Shown here: positions 44,637 to 55,823 of the stretch, piece by piece
How the letters are laid out: each line of letters starts with the position of its first letter
Position numbering within the stretch: the first letter of the stretch is position 1
Source of the DNA: Liquidambar formosana
Lineage: Eukaryota; Streptophyta; Magnoliopsida; Saxifragales; Altingiaceae
DNA length: 64,000 bases
Reading direction: 5' to 3'
Assembly (NCBI GenBank): GCA_039720395.1
Contig: CM077828.1
Location: 28,702,069-28,766,068 of the forward strand
Notes under the pieces: model-generated
What the model saw: only the letters and a program-made list of their open reading frames with translations
Told to the model about the DNA's origin: nothing
Databases searched by the model: none
Position numbers and translations under genes: made by a program

Positions 44637-46145
44637 CTAGTTTCAGAACCCCCGAGCGTTGCACAAATTTATTTATAAAAAATAATATTATTAGCAAATT
44701 AGAATTTTAACAGAATACTTATTTTTTAATATAATATGTTAATTAAATTTAAAAGATATAGACAAAAATAAATTAAATAATTCAATCAAAATAATTTTTG
44801 GTGTGATGTTAGCGTAATGTATCATACACAATTTAATTATACTCCCGAAAAAGACAAATTATTTAAAAAAAACAATAAAATTTAATGGTGGAAGGTTGTA
44901 AGAAATGAAGGAACTGACATGTTATGATATTTGGTGGAAAAAGATTTAGACTTTCTAGAGCCTAGCGCATCCTATGATCATGGTTTTAACATGTTGGTAT
45001 ATACCAACGCAAGTATAGCCATTGAAGGTGTCTTGAAATCTGACGGTACAAATTGTATAATGCATGACAACGATGAATCTTGGCATTTCATAAGGGTTTT
45101 GAGTAGGTTTTACATAGAGAGAAAAACCAAGGGAAAAATATCAAAAAATTGTTTGAGATTAGAGTATAAAAAGATAAGAGAAAAGTCTAGATTGAGAAAA
45201 AGAATAGGAGAAAAAAGCAAAAGGAGAAGAAAATAAATAAAAAAAACATAAATCTTTTCAACTTTATATAATTAACCACATAGAAGAATTTTGATTACAA
45301 TAGGTTTTCTTTTTTTTTTTTTTTTTAAATTTTATTTGCGTCGAAGGCAAATCGGGAGAATTTGAAGATTCCAGCGTATCGTGTGTTCTTTTTTAATCCT
45401 CCTTTCCTCTCTTTGTCTCTTTTTTAAATTGTAACTATTTATAGTTTTATACATTCAATTTTTAGGAGGGGAAATGAATAGGCATAAAAAAAAATGGAGA
45501 AATATAGTACAGTTTACCAAGTTTGGATTGAACATTGTACAATGTGGATTTTCTAATTCTCCATGTAAAAACATAGATATACGTAGTGAACACCAAGCGT
45601 TAACTTATTTCCACCGTGTGACAAAGAGCAGTGAATACCCAAAAATAAATAAATAAATAAATTTTGAAGAATTTACCTTTTGGTGACCACTTCTTAGATT
45701 AATACCAAACAAATAAAGTTAGTAGTCTTTTTGAAGTACCTATACAGTTAATTTGTTGCAAGTTGACAAACAATATTCTTTGTTTCGTATTAAGTTAGAA
45801 AGTGATCACTAAAAAGTAGTTTTCCCAGAAATAACTAAAAGAAACTTTTTGGAAAAATTAGGTTTTAGTGACTACTTCCCAACTTAATGTGAAACAATGG
45901 AAATTAGTTGTTATTTTTGTGGAAATTTACAGTCAATTTGTAGCAAGTTGATAGATTAATATCTTTTTTTGGTATTAGGTCAGAAAACTGTTACTAAACA
46001 ATAAGTTTTCCAAAAAAAATTTCTCTATTGTATTTCATTGTTTCAGCATGTGAATTGAAAAAAAAAAAAAAAAAGGAAAATTTTTACGAGGACACGTGGC
46101 CTTTAACAATGTAACCATTCATCGGTTTTAGATATATATAATAGA
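44637..46145 (-). mobile_element. Helitron (about 1.5 kb) inside the split P450
   Basis: On the minus strand it begins A|TCTATTATATATATCTAA at 46145 and ends with a GTGCAACGCTCGGGGGTTCT hairpin-like motif, then CTAG|T at 44637. TC start, CTRR end and insertion between A and T are the Helitron hallmarks. No Rep/helicase was seen, so it is non-autonomous. It carries a 101-codon open frame of unknown origin (44931-45236, plus) and two diverged copies of a TAGCAAGTTGA-type motif near 45755 and 45940. Confidence 0.7.
44931..45236 (+). CDS. Hypothetical 101-aa ORF inside the Helitron
   Basis: I do not recognise it. The N-terminal two-thirds has mixed, protein-like composition (for example SDGTNCIMHDNDESWHFIRV); the last 35 residues are Lys/Arg-rich and end KRRRK. 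There is no signal peptide, membrane segment or known motif. Position within a Helitron suggests a captured exon fragment read partly by chance. Coding status is doubtful. Confidence 0.25.
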   Translation: MVEKDLDFLEPSASYDHGFNMLVYTNASIAIEGVLKSDGTNCIMHDNDESWHFIRVLSRFYIERKTKGKISKNCLRLEYKKIREKSRLRKRIGEKSKRRRK

Positions 46146-46187
46146 TGGTATAAAAAGTAAAAAGTAAAAAAGTGAGAAAACCACACA

Positions 46188-46535
46188 TCAGAAATATTTC
46201 ATTGAAGAAAGAATTGAACTCGAACAAGTTCCAAAACATGCAAAGTCTATACGAATCAACCTATTCTTTACAAATTGAAGCCATCTATAAAGGTTAAAGA
46301 ACTTTGCCTCCCACCTATAAATAAGAGGGATCAACAAGTATAAAGGAAATGTAAGAAAAACGACTAAACTTATATAAACTCCACTCCTCATTCAAATAAG
46401 ATCCTTCGCTATCTTTGGGATTATCCACAAGGTGCCTAACAAGGTCAAAAGCATAACCCAAAGGTCCTCCACAACCAAACATTGAAGAAAGAGATAATCA
46501 ACTGTTTCTATGTTTGACATGCAATATTAAAGAAA
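46188..46535 (-). mobile_element. LINE (L1-type) fragment, zf-RVT C-terminal region
   Basis: On the minus strand, starting near 46523, the frame reads C-M-S-N-I-E-T-V-D-Y-L-F-L-Q-C, then VVEDLWVMLLTLLG. This matches the Cys/His motif and tail of the zinc-binding domain found at the C-terminus of plant non-LTR reverse transcriptases (consensus His here Tyr). A TGA at about 46392 interrupts it. Only this C-terminal scrap remains; no RT or endonuclease seen. Confidence 0.6.
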
Positions 46536-47422
46536 GAGAACATCAATAAGCACTTGTCTTTAGTAGTCGTCCAGATTGGCCATTAATGTCACTATTTGAA
46601 GTCTTATGCTCATCGATCACCTGATCAAGGAATGCATCTAATGCTCTAGAAGTCTCCTTTAAACTTGCATCCAAGCCAATAAGAACATCCATCCATCCCA
46701 TTGAGGGAAAGAAATTTTCAAAGCAAAAGGCTGCGAAGAGCTCCATTGCCCTCCTCATTACTTCTCCAAAACTTTTCTTACCAGTTTCTCTTTCAAATTT
46801 CTGACCAAGAACAGTTATTGAAACTATGTTGTTTGAGATAGTAAGAAGCATCTCACCAAGATTAACCGAAGCTTTTTCCCCGCACGAACGACTTATCTGC
46901 CTTACCAATTCTCTAACTTCTTCTCCCCTTTCCAACTGAAATGATTGCACCCTTTTGACACTCAAAAGCTCAAGAACACAAATCTTCCTAATTTGTCTCC
47001 AATAATTCCCATATGGACAAAATCCCACGTTAGTGCACCCATCATAGAAAATGTTCGCAGCCTTTACTTGGACCCTATTCGCAAAAGTTGTGTCTTGGGT
47101 CTTCATGATTTCCCTAGCTATATATATCTACTGATGAGACCATGAGGGTAGACACGTTGCCCAAGCGTAGGAGCATTAGAAGGCTATACCTCTTGGAGAG
47201 GGCTCGAAAGGAGCGGTGTCGGAGCTTTCCTAGCTGGTGAAGATTGCCAATCGATTAGCGGTAGCTTTGGTGGTGATGGAAGTAACTTACTTAGTTTGCC
47301 ATCTCTAAGGAGTATACGCAAAAGGAGAGGGGAGACTAGGAGAAGTGAAAGGAGGAAGGCATTGATCAGTGTTGCCTTTTGTAGCTCTTGCGACAGTTGT
47401 TGCAAAATGATAGTAGAGCCAT

Positions 47423-47545
47423 TCCCTAGCTTTCTTGGTAATTATTAACAAACCAGCACTTCAATTATATAAGATCGACCACCACTTCAATTATATAAGG
47501 TGGACCACCTTTAGCTTCATCTGTTCTCAAGTATAAATAAATTGA
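47423..47545 (-). promoter_or_regulatory. Type I promoter relic with TATA box
   Basis: TATTTATA at 47532-47539 (minus strand) with a shortened leader repeat ahead of the dead start at 47422. Confidence 0.55.
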
Positions 47546-48467
47546 ATAAATACACTTGGACAGGTTTGCATGGCTTCAAGTGGAAAAATAAAACATAAAG
47601 GTGAATGTATATATAAGGATAACGTACGGTCATATGAGAACATGCTACATGATTTAAAATGCTCCTTTGGGTTAATGGCATGTCCGATCCTAATAGGGTG
47701 TGGGGTTTATGAAGGTCATGGTTTTGATTCCACCTGAGTACGTGTGTGGGTTCTCCTATCATTTGGCCAAAAAAAAAAAATCTAAAAAATATTTTGCATA
47801 AATTTGCCCCAGTATCTCTAATATGCTAATATGAAAGACCTTCAACATAATTGAATCTGTTGACCCCAGTATTTGTCACATCAGAGTAGCATGCATGGTT
47901 TTGAAAAGGCAATCAGTCAATAAATTTGGGCCATATATGAATTCTTGAATTTTAGCTGCACTTTTGGCAAAAAAAAAAAAATGTTGGAGTAAGCCTATCA
48001 TCCAATAAGTTGGTCAAATTTTTTGAGATTAGAAGTCTCCTATGTGTTTAATGTCAAGGATTCGCAAGGTAGAAATGAACTCATCCATTCTGAAGTATAG
48101 AAACAAAATTTGCCGAACTCCACCTTTCTAAGTTTTAATAATGAAAACCTTAACATGACAATTTTGTAAGGACAGATATGTAGGCAGAGGGAAGCGTGTC
48201 TAGTAAAATAAATTGCATCCACATGCCACACATATGTCTACATGTCTACATGTCCATCGACATTGCTAAATTAAAAACAATGTTTAGAAATGACAGATCA
48301 TCATTGATAGCACTACTAGGCAACTTGGGCGAAATACAACTTATTCTTGTTCTGATTGTTCAGTCGATCAAAGACAGATCGAAATACAATCTTAGGAGAA
48401 AACTACATGAAGACTCGAAATTAAACATACATTAAATTTAGAGCACAACCTGGATCTTCTCGACTAA
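47546..48467. other. Spacer: promoter flank joined to type I 3' flank
   Basis: At about 47660 upstream DNA of the dead gene passes directly into the 3' flank of the next type I gene (ATGGCATGTCCGATCC, also at 24478 and 33437). The several kilobases that separate other units are missing, which indicates a deletion. No gene seen. Confidence 0.55.
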
Positions 48468-50360
48468 TTAAAGGTAGTGCAATGATGGTACGAGATGAAG
48501 AGGGATCTTCCTATGAATAGCTAGCCCAAAAACCTCATTCATGTCCAAGTCCTTCCAAGTTGCACCACTAGGCAATTCCCAGTCAAACCAATACAAGAGG
48601 TTGGCAAGCACAAGTTCAGCTTCTACCATCCCAAATGTTATCCCAGGACAACCCCTTCGCCCGGCACCAAACGGGATGAATTGGAAGTCTTGACCTTTGA
48701 AATCAACCATATTATTAACGAATCTCTCTGGGAGAAACTCTTCTGACCTGTCCCATAAATTAGGGTCCCTTTGAATTGCCCATGCATTGATGAAAATTCT
48801 TGTTTTTGGTGGTATATCATAACCTTCTAGTGTAGTGACACTTGCAATTGATTCTCGGGGAACTAAGAAAGGAGCAGGAGGATGTAATCTTAGCGTTTCT
48901 TTGATGATACATTTTAGGTAGTCCATTTTATCGAGATCAACCTCATCTACCTTTGATTTCTTTCCAACCACTCTTCTTACCTCATCTTGGGCCTTCCTCA
49001 TCATAGTTGGATTTTTCATGAGCTCTGCCATCGCCCATTCCATGGTTGTTGAAGTTGTATCAGTTCCCCCACTAAACATGTCCTGAAGAGTAGTAAAAAT
49101 GGATTAAAAAAAAAAGTTATTAATTAAGGAAAATACTCATTGGCCTACTTTTTTGATCTACCCATATGGTAACCCAAGCACTAATAGCATTGCTTCTTTC
49201 TCAGGTCTTGTAATCAAACAAATGAATAATTGACATGAGAGCTGTCCTACATTCTATTAGTGCATAGGTTACCCCTATGGATCAAATAGCATTGCTCATT
49301 CCAATGAAAAATATGTCCTATAATCAACCAAAGAAATAATAGACATGAGAATGTGTACGTTTGTCTTGCACGCATGCACATGGGTGTGTAAGTGCTTGTG
49401 CCCATGCAAGGGTTGACGTACCACTAGGATGCCTTTGAGGTTATTTTGAGTGAGATTAATGTCAAGCATGCCATTCTTCTGAATACCAAGTAGAATTTCT
49501 ACAAAGTCTTTCTTATCAGATTGGCCATTAACGTCACTCTTTGAAGTCTTATGTTCATCGATCACCTGATCAAAGATTGCATCTAATACTCTAAAAGTCT
49601 CCTTTAAACTTGCATCCAAGCCAGTAAGAACATCCATCCATCCCATTGAGGGAAAGAAATCTTCAAAGCAGAAGGCTGCAAAGAGCTCTGTTGCCCTCCT
49701 CATCACTTCTCCCAAACTTTTCTTACCAATTTCTCTTTCAAATTTCCGACCAAGAACAACTTTTGAAACTATGTTGTTTGTGATAGTAAGAAGCATCTCA
49801 CCAAGATTAACTGAAGCTTTTTCCCCACACGAACGACTTATCTTCCTTACCAATTCTCCAATTTCTTCTTCCCTTTCCAACTGAAATGATTGCACCCTTT
49901 TGACACTCAAAAGCTCAAGAACACAAATCTTCCTAACTTGTCTCCAATAATTCCCATATGGACAAAATCCCACGTCATTGCACCCATAAAAGAAAACTTT
50001 CGCAGCCTTTGTTTGGGCCCTATTCGCAAAAGTTGTGTCTTGGGTCTTCATGATTTCTCTAGCTATATCTGCTGATGAGACCACAAGGGTAGGCATGTTG
50101 CCCAAGCGTAGGAGCATTAGAGGGCCATAACTCTTGGAAAGGGCTTGAAAGGAGCGGTGTGGGAGCTTTCCTAGCTGGTGAAGATTGCCGATTAGTGGTA
50201 GCTTTGGTGGTGATGGAGGTAACTTACTCAGTTTGCCACCTTTAAGGAGTTTAAGCAAAAGTAGAGGGGAGACTAGGAGAAGTGAGAGGAGAAAGGCATC
50301 TATCAGTGTTGCCCTATGTAGCTCTTGTGACAGTTGTTGCAAAAATGATAGTAGAGCCAT
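48468..50360 (-). CDS. Cytochrome P450, CYP71 family, type I (intact, 517 aa)
   Basis: Exon 1 49422-50360 (313 codons, donor GTG|GTACGT), intron 49083-49421 (acceptor CTTCAG|GAC), exon 2 48468-49082. Full motif set: anchor 19-39, hinge [14 protein letters not shown] (W139, R143), GGTDTT (318-323), KETLR (E375, R378), PERF and [10 protein letters not shown] with Cys458. No stops or frameshifts. The ATG at 50360 is shared by all type I copies. Exon 2 differs from that of 34242-36119 at only a handful of residues, suggesting recent duplication or gene conversion. ER-bound monooxygenase, substrate unknown. Confidence 0.93.
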
Positions 50361-50490
50361 TCCCTAGCTTTCTTGGTAATTATTAACAAACCAGCACTTC
50401 AATTATATAAGATCGACTACTTTCAACTACTACAATTATATAAGATGGACCACCTTCAGCTTCATCTGTACTCAAGTATAAATAAGTTGA
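50361..50490 (-). promoter_or_regulatory. Type I promoter with TATA box
   Basis: TATTTATA at 50477-50484 (minus strand), two leader motif copies before the ATG at 50360. Confidence 0.65.
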
Positions 50491-51235
50491 ATAAAAACAC
50501 TTGGTCAGGTTTGCATGGCTTCAAGTGGAAAATTAAACATAAAGGTGAATATATTATTTATATAAGATAAAGGTGAGAACATGCTGATTTAAAATAACCA
50601 CAAATATGCCCACTTATCAATGCCCTTAACTTTCCCGAGATGGCCATAACATCAGCTGATCTAATTTTTTAGGACACCCAAATGGAAGCCAAGCAAGCAT
50701 TTGGCTCTGTGGTATTCGCCCGGCCATGCTAATAGAGATTGCAATAAGGTAGGTCATGGCCTCATGGTTTAGCTTTGCAAGTTAGACGTGTACGTGGAAG
50801 ATGTCCAGATTTGGTTGGAAGAAATTCCTGCATGTGTAAGAGTTCAAGCTAGTCTTTGTTGCGTTTGATCCATTCTATTTCTTAGCTTTTCTATAACATA
50901 CCGAGTATCATCTCATTGTCAAATAAAAAAAAAAAAATCCTTTAATTTGGTCCCCATTATACGTATTTTTCGAAGTATTAAAAAAAATAAAAAAAATAGA
51001 ACACATAGTTTAACACATATTTATATATATAGAAAAAAAATAAAAAAAGAAGCTGCGTTTTATGTTAATTTGTGCCACCAACCAACAGGTAAATAGTTTA
51101 ACCCTTGCTTTTTCTTTGATTTTTGTTAAAATATCATGAAGAGAGAGAAGAGTGCATGTGGGAAAAAATGTCTATGAGAGGGTAGATCATCCAGGGGCAG
51201 CTCGAGACATGTTGAGGCCAAGGCAAAAATTCTAA
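50491..51235. other. Type I upstream flank
   Basis: Shared up to about 50830 with 1401-1760; the remainder (50830-51235) is private to this unit and AT-rich. No gene seen. Confidence 0.5.
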
Positions 51236-51406
51236 GAGAAATGCTAGTTAGCCCCACACTTTGCCCAACTATGAGTGAATAATTAAGGGCTGTTTCAATT
51301 TTTAGGGTTTAATCATATCAGTGGGTCCCACAACTTTATCTCCTTATTCTTGATCTCATAGTATGACAAAGTGTAAGGCAAAGCGTGGGGCTAACTTGCA
51401 TTTCCC
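51236..51406. mobile_element. Mutator-type MITE with 9-bp target duplication
   Basis: 171 bp, flanked by AAATTCTAA (51227-51235 and 51407-51415). Terminal inverted repeats: GAGAAATGCTAGTTAGCCCC at left; read inward from the right, GGGAAATGCAAGTTAGCCCC. Near-perfect ends and an exact duplication indicate a fairly recent insertion, private to this unit. Confidence 0.85.
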
Positions 51407-51547
51407 AAATTCTAAATGAACATAAAGTAAAATGCCAACTAGTTCATACCAAAACTAACCTTCTCCATTCATGTAAGAAAGGCTTCAAGGGCTTCAGAGT
51501 TGAAGCAGAGGTGAGATGTAGAACTAAAGTTGTAAAAGAGGAGAAAT

Positions 51548-51768
51548 TCTATGGTACCTTCGGGGTACTATACCCATATGGTAAATATTAACATTTTGTT
51601 TTAAGTGGTCACATTTTTTTGGTAACTTTAGGTCATAGTTGTAGTAGGTACATGGTCACTTATCACAAAATATGACCTGATGTTATAAAAAATGTGATCA
51701 TTTATCATAAAATGTGACCATTTAGGATATAGTACCCCATTTTTTGTATGGGTACCAATGTACCATAT
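51548..51768. mobile_element. Small MITE with GGTAC-bearing inverted ends
   Basis: About 220 bp. Left TATGGTACCTTCGGGGTACT and, read inward from the right, TATGGTACATTGGTACCC and then GGGGTACTATATCC. The interior repeats GTGACCA/TGGTCACA motifs. Boundaries approximate. Confidence 0.5.
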
Positions 51769-52000
51769 AAAGATGCAGAATTGAGAAAGCACTGTAGGGC
51801 TATGTTGTAGATTTGCAACTTTTGCTACGATCAGGGGCAGAGCCACATAGGGAGGCCCATTGTACGCTGGCCCAATTTCGTTTTAAAACTTCTGTAATCA
51901 TGGTGGGCTTTAGTTTTAGCCTAAGTGACAAAACTGAAAGAGGCCCTAGCCTAGAAGAGCATTTCCAAGTTCTTGTGACCAAAAGGTCCAAAAAGCAATA
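51769..52000. other. Type I upstream flank with hAT-end-like relic
   Basis: CAGGGGCAGAGCCACATAGG at 51831 resembles a hAT terminus and lies at the same place as 1757 in the first unit. Confidence 0.45.
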
Positions 52001-52285
52001 CTCCCTCCATTTTATATTAATTATTTTCTTTCTTATTCTAGGCCATTTCAAAACTATTGCCCTAGTAAAAAAGGCAATGACTTTATATTTATCAAATTCT
52101 CAAAATACTCACGTTCATGGTACTAATTACACAGTATGGACAAAACCAACTCAACTAATGATATGTTTTACCCTTACGACAAAATTGGAATGTTAAATTA
52201 CAAAGGTAAGTGTGAAAGCATTTCAGAGAACTTCTTAAAAAATTGTGCCCTTTCAAACATGATAATTAATATATAACAGAGGGAG
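52001..52285. mobile_element. Stowaway MITE (best-preserved copy)
   Basis: Flanked by TA (51999-52000 and 52286-52287). Terminal inverted repeats CTCCCTCCATTTTATATTAA and, from the right read inward, CTCCCTCTGTTATATATTAA: the CTCCCTC start and TA target are diagnostic of Tc1/mariner-derived Stowaway MITEs. Confidence 0.85.
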
Positions 52286-52294
52286 TAGAAAAAA

Positions 52295-52686
52295 GGGGGT
52301 AGTTAGACTTTATTTGCACACCCACTATTTTTAATTTATCAAGGTTTCACAAAAAATATAAAAGGTTTTTATGAAAATTAACAGTGTAATCTACTAGAAA
52401 ACATCATTTTGAATAACTTTGCAAAAGAAAGTTTTTACAAAATTCGTCATTTATGTGAACTTTTTGGCCATTTACGGTCTTTGTTTTATTTTTGGCCAAA
52501 GAGCTAGTCCACTTAAATGGAAGATTTTGAAAAAACATTCTTCTGTAAAGTCATTCAAAATGATGTTTTCTAATAGACATTGCAACAAGTTTTCATAAAA
52601 AAACCTTTTATATTTTTCTAAAATCTTGAAAAATTAAAATGAATGGGGTGTGCAAATAAAACAAAAGGGTTGCAATAACTGACCCC
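52295..52686. mobile_element. AT-rich foldback MITE (family copy 5)
   Basis: Left GACTTTATTTGCACACC, right GGTGTGCAAATAAAAC; outer ends GGGGGTAGTTAG and CAATAACTGACCCC are also inverse. The interior folds on itself. Confidence 0.6.
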
Positions 52687-55600
52687 TAAAAAAAAAAGGG
52701 GGGGGGGGGGGAAGTTGGTGGGGGTGGGAAAAAGGGGGAACCGGAAGAGCTTCTCAATCCAATGCGACAGTAATACATACTATGGAGAAAAAAAAAAGGG
52801 GGGGGGGTCGGGGATGGGGATTGGGGGAAGCCTTTCCAACACAACAAACAAGAGTCTTTCTTTTTTCCTTTTTTCTTTTTTTGTTTTAAAATTTTAAATT
52901 AGTTTTTTACGTGCCCAGCCAGGGTAATTTCAAATCTTATCTCTACCCCTACCTATTGTAAAGGGAAACGGATCTTTCACCAAAAATATTTTATTTGGAT
53001 TTTCTAAAAACCAGCTCATGATCTCTTGGACCAGAGTAAACCTTCCTTTGGACCTCGAATAAAAACAATTAAATAAGAGAGCAAGAAATCAAGTAGTTCC
53101 TAAAGGTCAATCAGGAAAAGTGACTACACAGTAGAGGAACCAGATCCTCTGTATGTAAGTTGAGTGCACTTACCAAACGTTAGGCGTCGACATTCGGTCT
53201 AACCGTTTATCCAATAAACCCCGTTTTGTAGACTCCCAAGCAGCCCCTAAAAAAATAAAAAAAATAAAATTGACAGACAAAACCAAGAAAAAGTAAAAAA
53301 GAAGAACATTGGAGTTAAAATTTTCAAAATCTGAATAATTGCATGTATAGGTTTGGAATTTTGAATTAAAATTCAGCAAGCTAATTAGTTTTAATAACAA
53401 AATAAAATTACCTAGCTAGATTTTTCTCGCACAATTGCAAGTAGGATAAGAACAGTGTGGAAGAGAAAATACTTGCAATGCTAGTGGACCAGTTTCAATG
53501 CTTCAAAAGTATAATAGAGAGAGAGAGGAAAAGAGAATAGATGTATAGTCTTATGAGGGAGGCATAAAGTCTGATACATTTATAGCCTTTTCAAGTTGCA
53601 ACATGAGAAAGAGGGAGAGAGAGGTTGGTAGTCAAGTTGTATCATGTCGATAGTTAATTTGTAGTAAGTTGACAGATAAACCTTTTGTTTGGCATTACAT
53701 GGGGGAGTGGTTACTAAAAAGGTACAATTCACGTGCTCACCTATAGGGACCATAGATCACAAATGGGAGAGAGAGAAAAAGAGAGCTTACCGACCGATAT
53801 TATGATATGTGTGGTCATTGTTGCACGCCCATGCTTCATAATTGAGAGGAGGGCGGTTGTGCACTGGGTTAACTTTATTTGTAAATTCTATCTCTTTTTA
53901 TTTTTATTTTTTTAAGATTTTATGAAAAATATAAAAGATTTTTATGAAAATTGTCAGATCATATACTAACAAACATTATTTCAAACAATTTTATAATTAT
54001 ACCAATAAAAATACTAATCAAATGAATAGTAAAAGGAAAAAGACATGTAAGACATGATATAAAAGAATGTATATAAACAATAAAAGAATGTATATAAACA
54101 AGGCATGTAAGACATGATATAAATAAAAGGCATGGAAAATATAAAATAAATAAATACAAGTTAAAATGAACTATGATAATACGTACATATTCTTATGACT
54201 CAATATAATAATCAAATGAATAGTAAAAGGAAAAAGCAATGAAAATAATGATGAAAAAGCAATAATAGAAGTAGTGATTATACCAATAAAAATAACAAAA
54301 ATCTGGGGAAGAAAATAATCATGTGTACGCATACTATAAATATGCGTACACATAATTTGTTATGCGCACGCATGGCATAAACATGCATACGCATGACTTC
54401 ACTAATTTTCCTTTCCCATGATTAAACCAACTTTCTTGCAAAAGGGGTTAGTCCGAACAGATTTTATATGTAACAAAATTACTATCTTAATAACTCATGC
54501 AATTCTACTATAAAAATATGCTTATACCTCTTGCAAATAAAGCAGGTTGGTGTTCAGATTGTCCCTTAGGTCCACTGCTAATTCGGCGGTGTCTCTTCTT
54601 TTAAGTTCAGCAAAGCTTTTTCCCTTCCTCTTGATTAACTTTCTATTATCTTCTCCCTATTTTTTTCTCTCACTATTCCTTCTCCATTCTCAGTATAACA
54701 CCCTCTCAATATAGGAATCCTCTCTTTTCCCCCTCCTCCTTCTTGAGCTCCTTAAAGCTCTCTTTATTTATAGGGAAAATTCTCAGTGTAGGATCGTCAC
54801 CCCTGACTTCACTCCTCACTTCCTTCTTCATTATAAACGAGGCGTAGTGCCTGTCAGATAATTATTTCCCTCACAGAAAACTATCCCTGACAACCTCTCG
54901 ACTCTGATGGAAAACCGATCGTCCTCTTCTTTATTTCTTTCCCTCACCTAACATCCCACTTCCTTTTTTCATACGGAAGATTACCTTTCCTACCCTTCTT
55001 TATATTTTCTCACATCCACCTACCATCCCACTTCTCTTTTTATAGAAGATTACCTTCCCCCCCTTTTTTATATTTCCCCACACCTAACTTCTCCTACTAA
55101 CCCACTTACTTGCTTTGCTCGCAGAAAATAGACCCAAATTGACAATAAACATCATAGACCTCATCATCGGGAACTCACAATCAAAATGTAGGGACAAAAT
55201 GGGATGTCTACACTGGTTTATGGATTTTATCAAAGAGAAAAAAAAAAATATGAGGAATTATTTGTTTTTTTTTTTTTTTTTTTTTTTAATTTGGTTGCAA
55301 TGAAGAAGAAGAAGAAGAAGAAGAAGAAGAAGAAGAATTGGAATAATTTTGACTTGATATAATTTTATCTTTTTTTATCTCTCCTCTAATCCAGGTCTAA
55401 AAACACTAAATTATTTAGAATTTTATCAATTTTAGTAATACGATAGACTTAGTAGATGGGGTATATCTATACAAATTATTAAGGTGTCATGGTCATGGAA
55501 GATTTACCCCATAAAACAAAATGTTTCATATATGACAAGAGTGACACCCTTTGCTCCGTGTATTGTCATATGCTCCTATCATCTGGGCCGGCTATTACCT

Positions 55601-55823
55601 TAACTTTTGCATGCGAGAAATATTGACAAATCAAACAAAGTTTCCCCAGAATTAATTTCAAGAATAATTAAAAAACTATAAAGAGGAAGAAAAAAAAAAA
55701 CCCATAATCTTCTATAGCCCAAGGAATTGGTAATGAATGGTCTAATATCTAGGACAATTTAAAGAGGTCTAAATGTTAGAAATCTTTCTGTGAAATATTG
55801 ACAACACCTCACAAGAAAAAAAA
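52687..55823. other. Intergenic region upstream of the right type II P450
   Basis: Starts with G-runs at 52696 and 52797. From about 53290 it is nearly identical to 4.16-6.71 kb. It contains the inverted repeats near 54323-54400 and a longer (GAA)n tract (55302-55337) than the left copy. No gene seen. Confidence 0.6.

Larger units (their letters stand above)
43070..47422 (-). pseudogene. Type I CYP71-family P450 pseudogene split by mobile DNA
   Basis: Exon 2 remains at 43070-43682 and a partial exon 1 at 46571-47422; between them the intron and the last ~80 codons-worth of exon 1/intron DNA are replaced by a Helitron, a LINE scrap and a 48-bp tandem repeat. Exon 2 has Gln to stop at the VDFKGQ position (near 43290), a 1-bp deletion that destroys the heme loop (GGTGGCAGCAAAGGGG), PERF changed to LEIF, and another 1-bp deletion near the end. 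Exon 1 has a 1-bp deletion after codon 5, a 4-bp insertion near 47252 and a 4-bp TA insertion near 47122. It reads cleanly only from about 47106 to the breakpoint at 46571. Non-functional. Confidence 0.92.

Noticed and set aside
44383..44697. 104-codon ORF on the minus strand
   Set aside because: Consists of the 48-bp tandem repeat read three times (a multiple of three, so it stays open).
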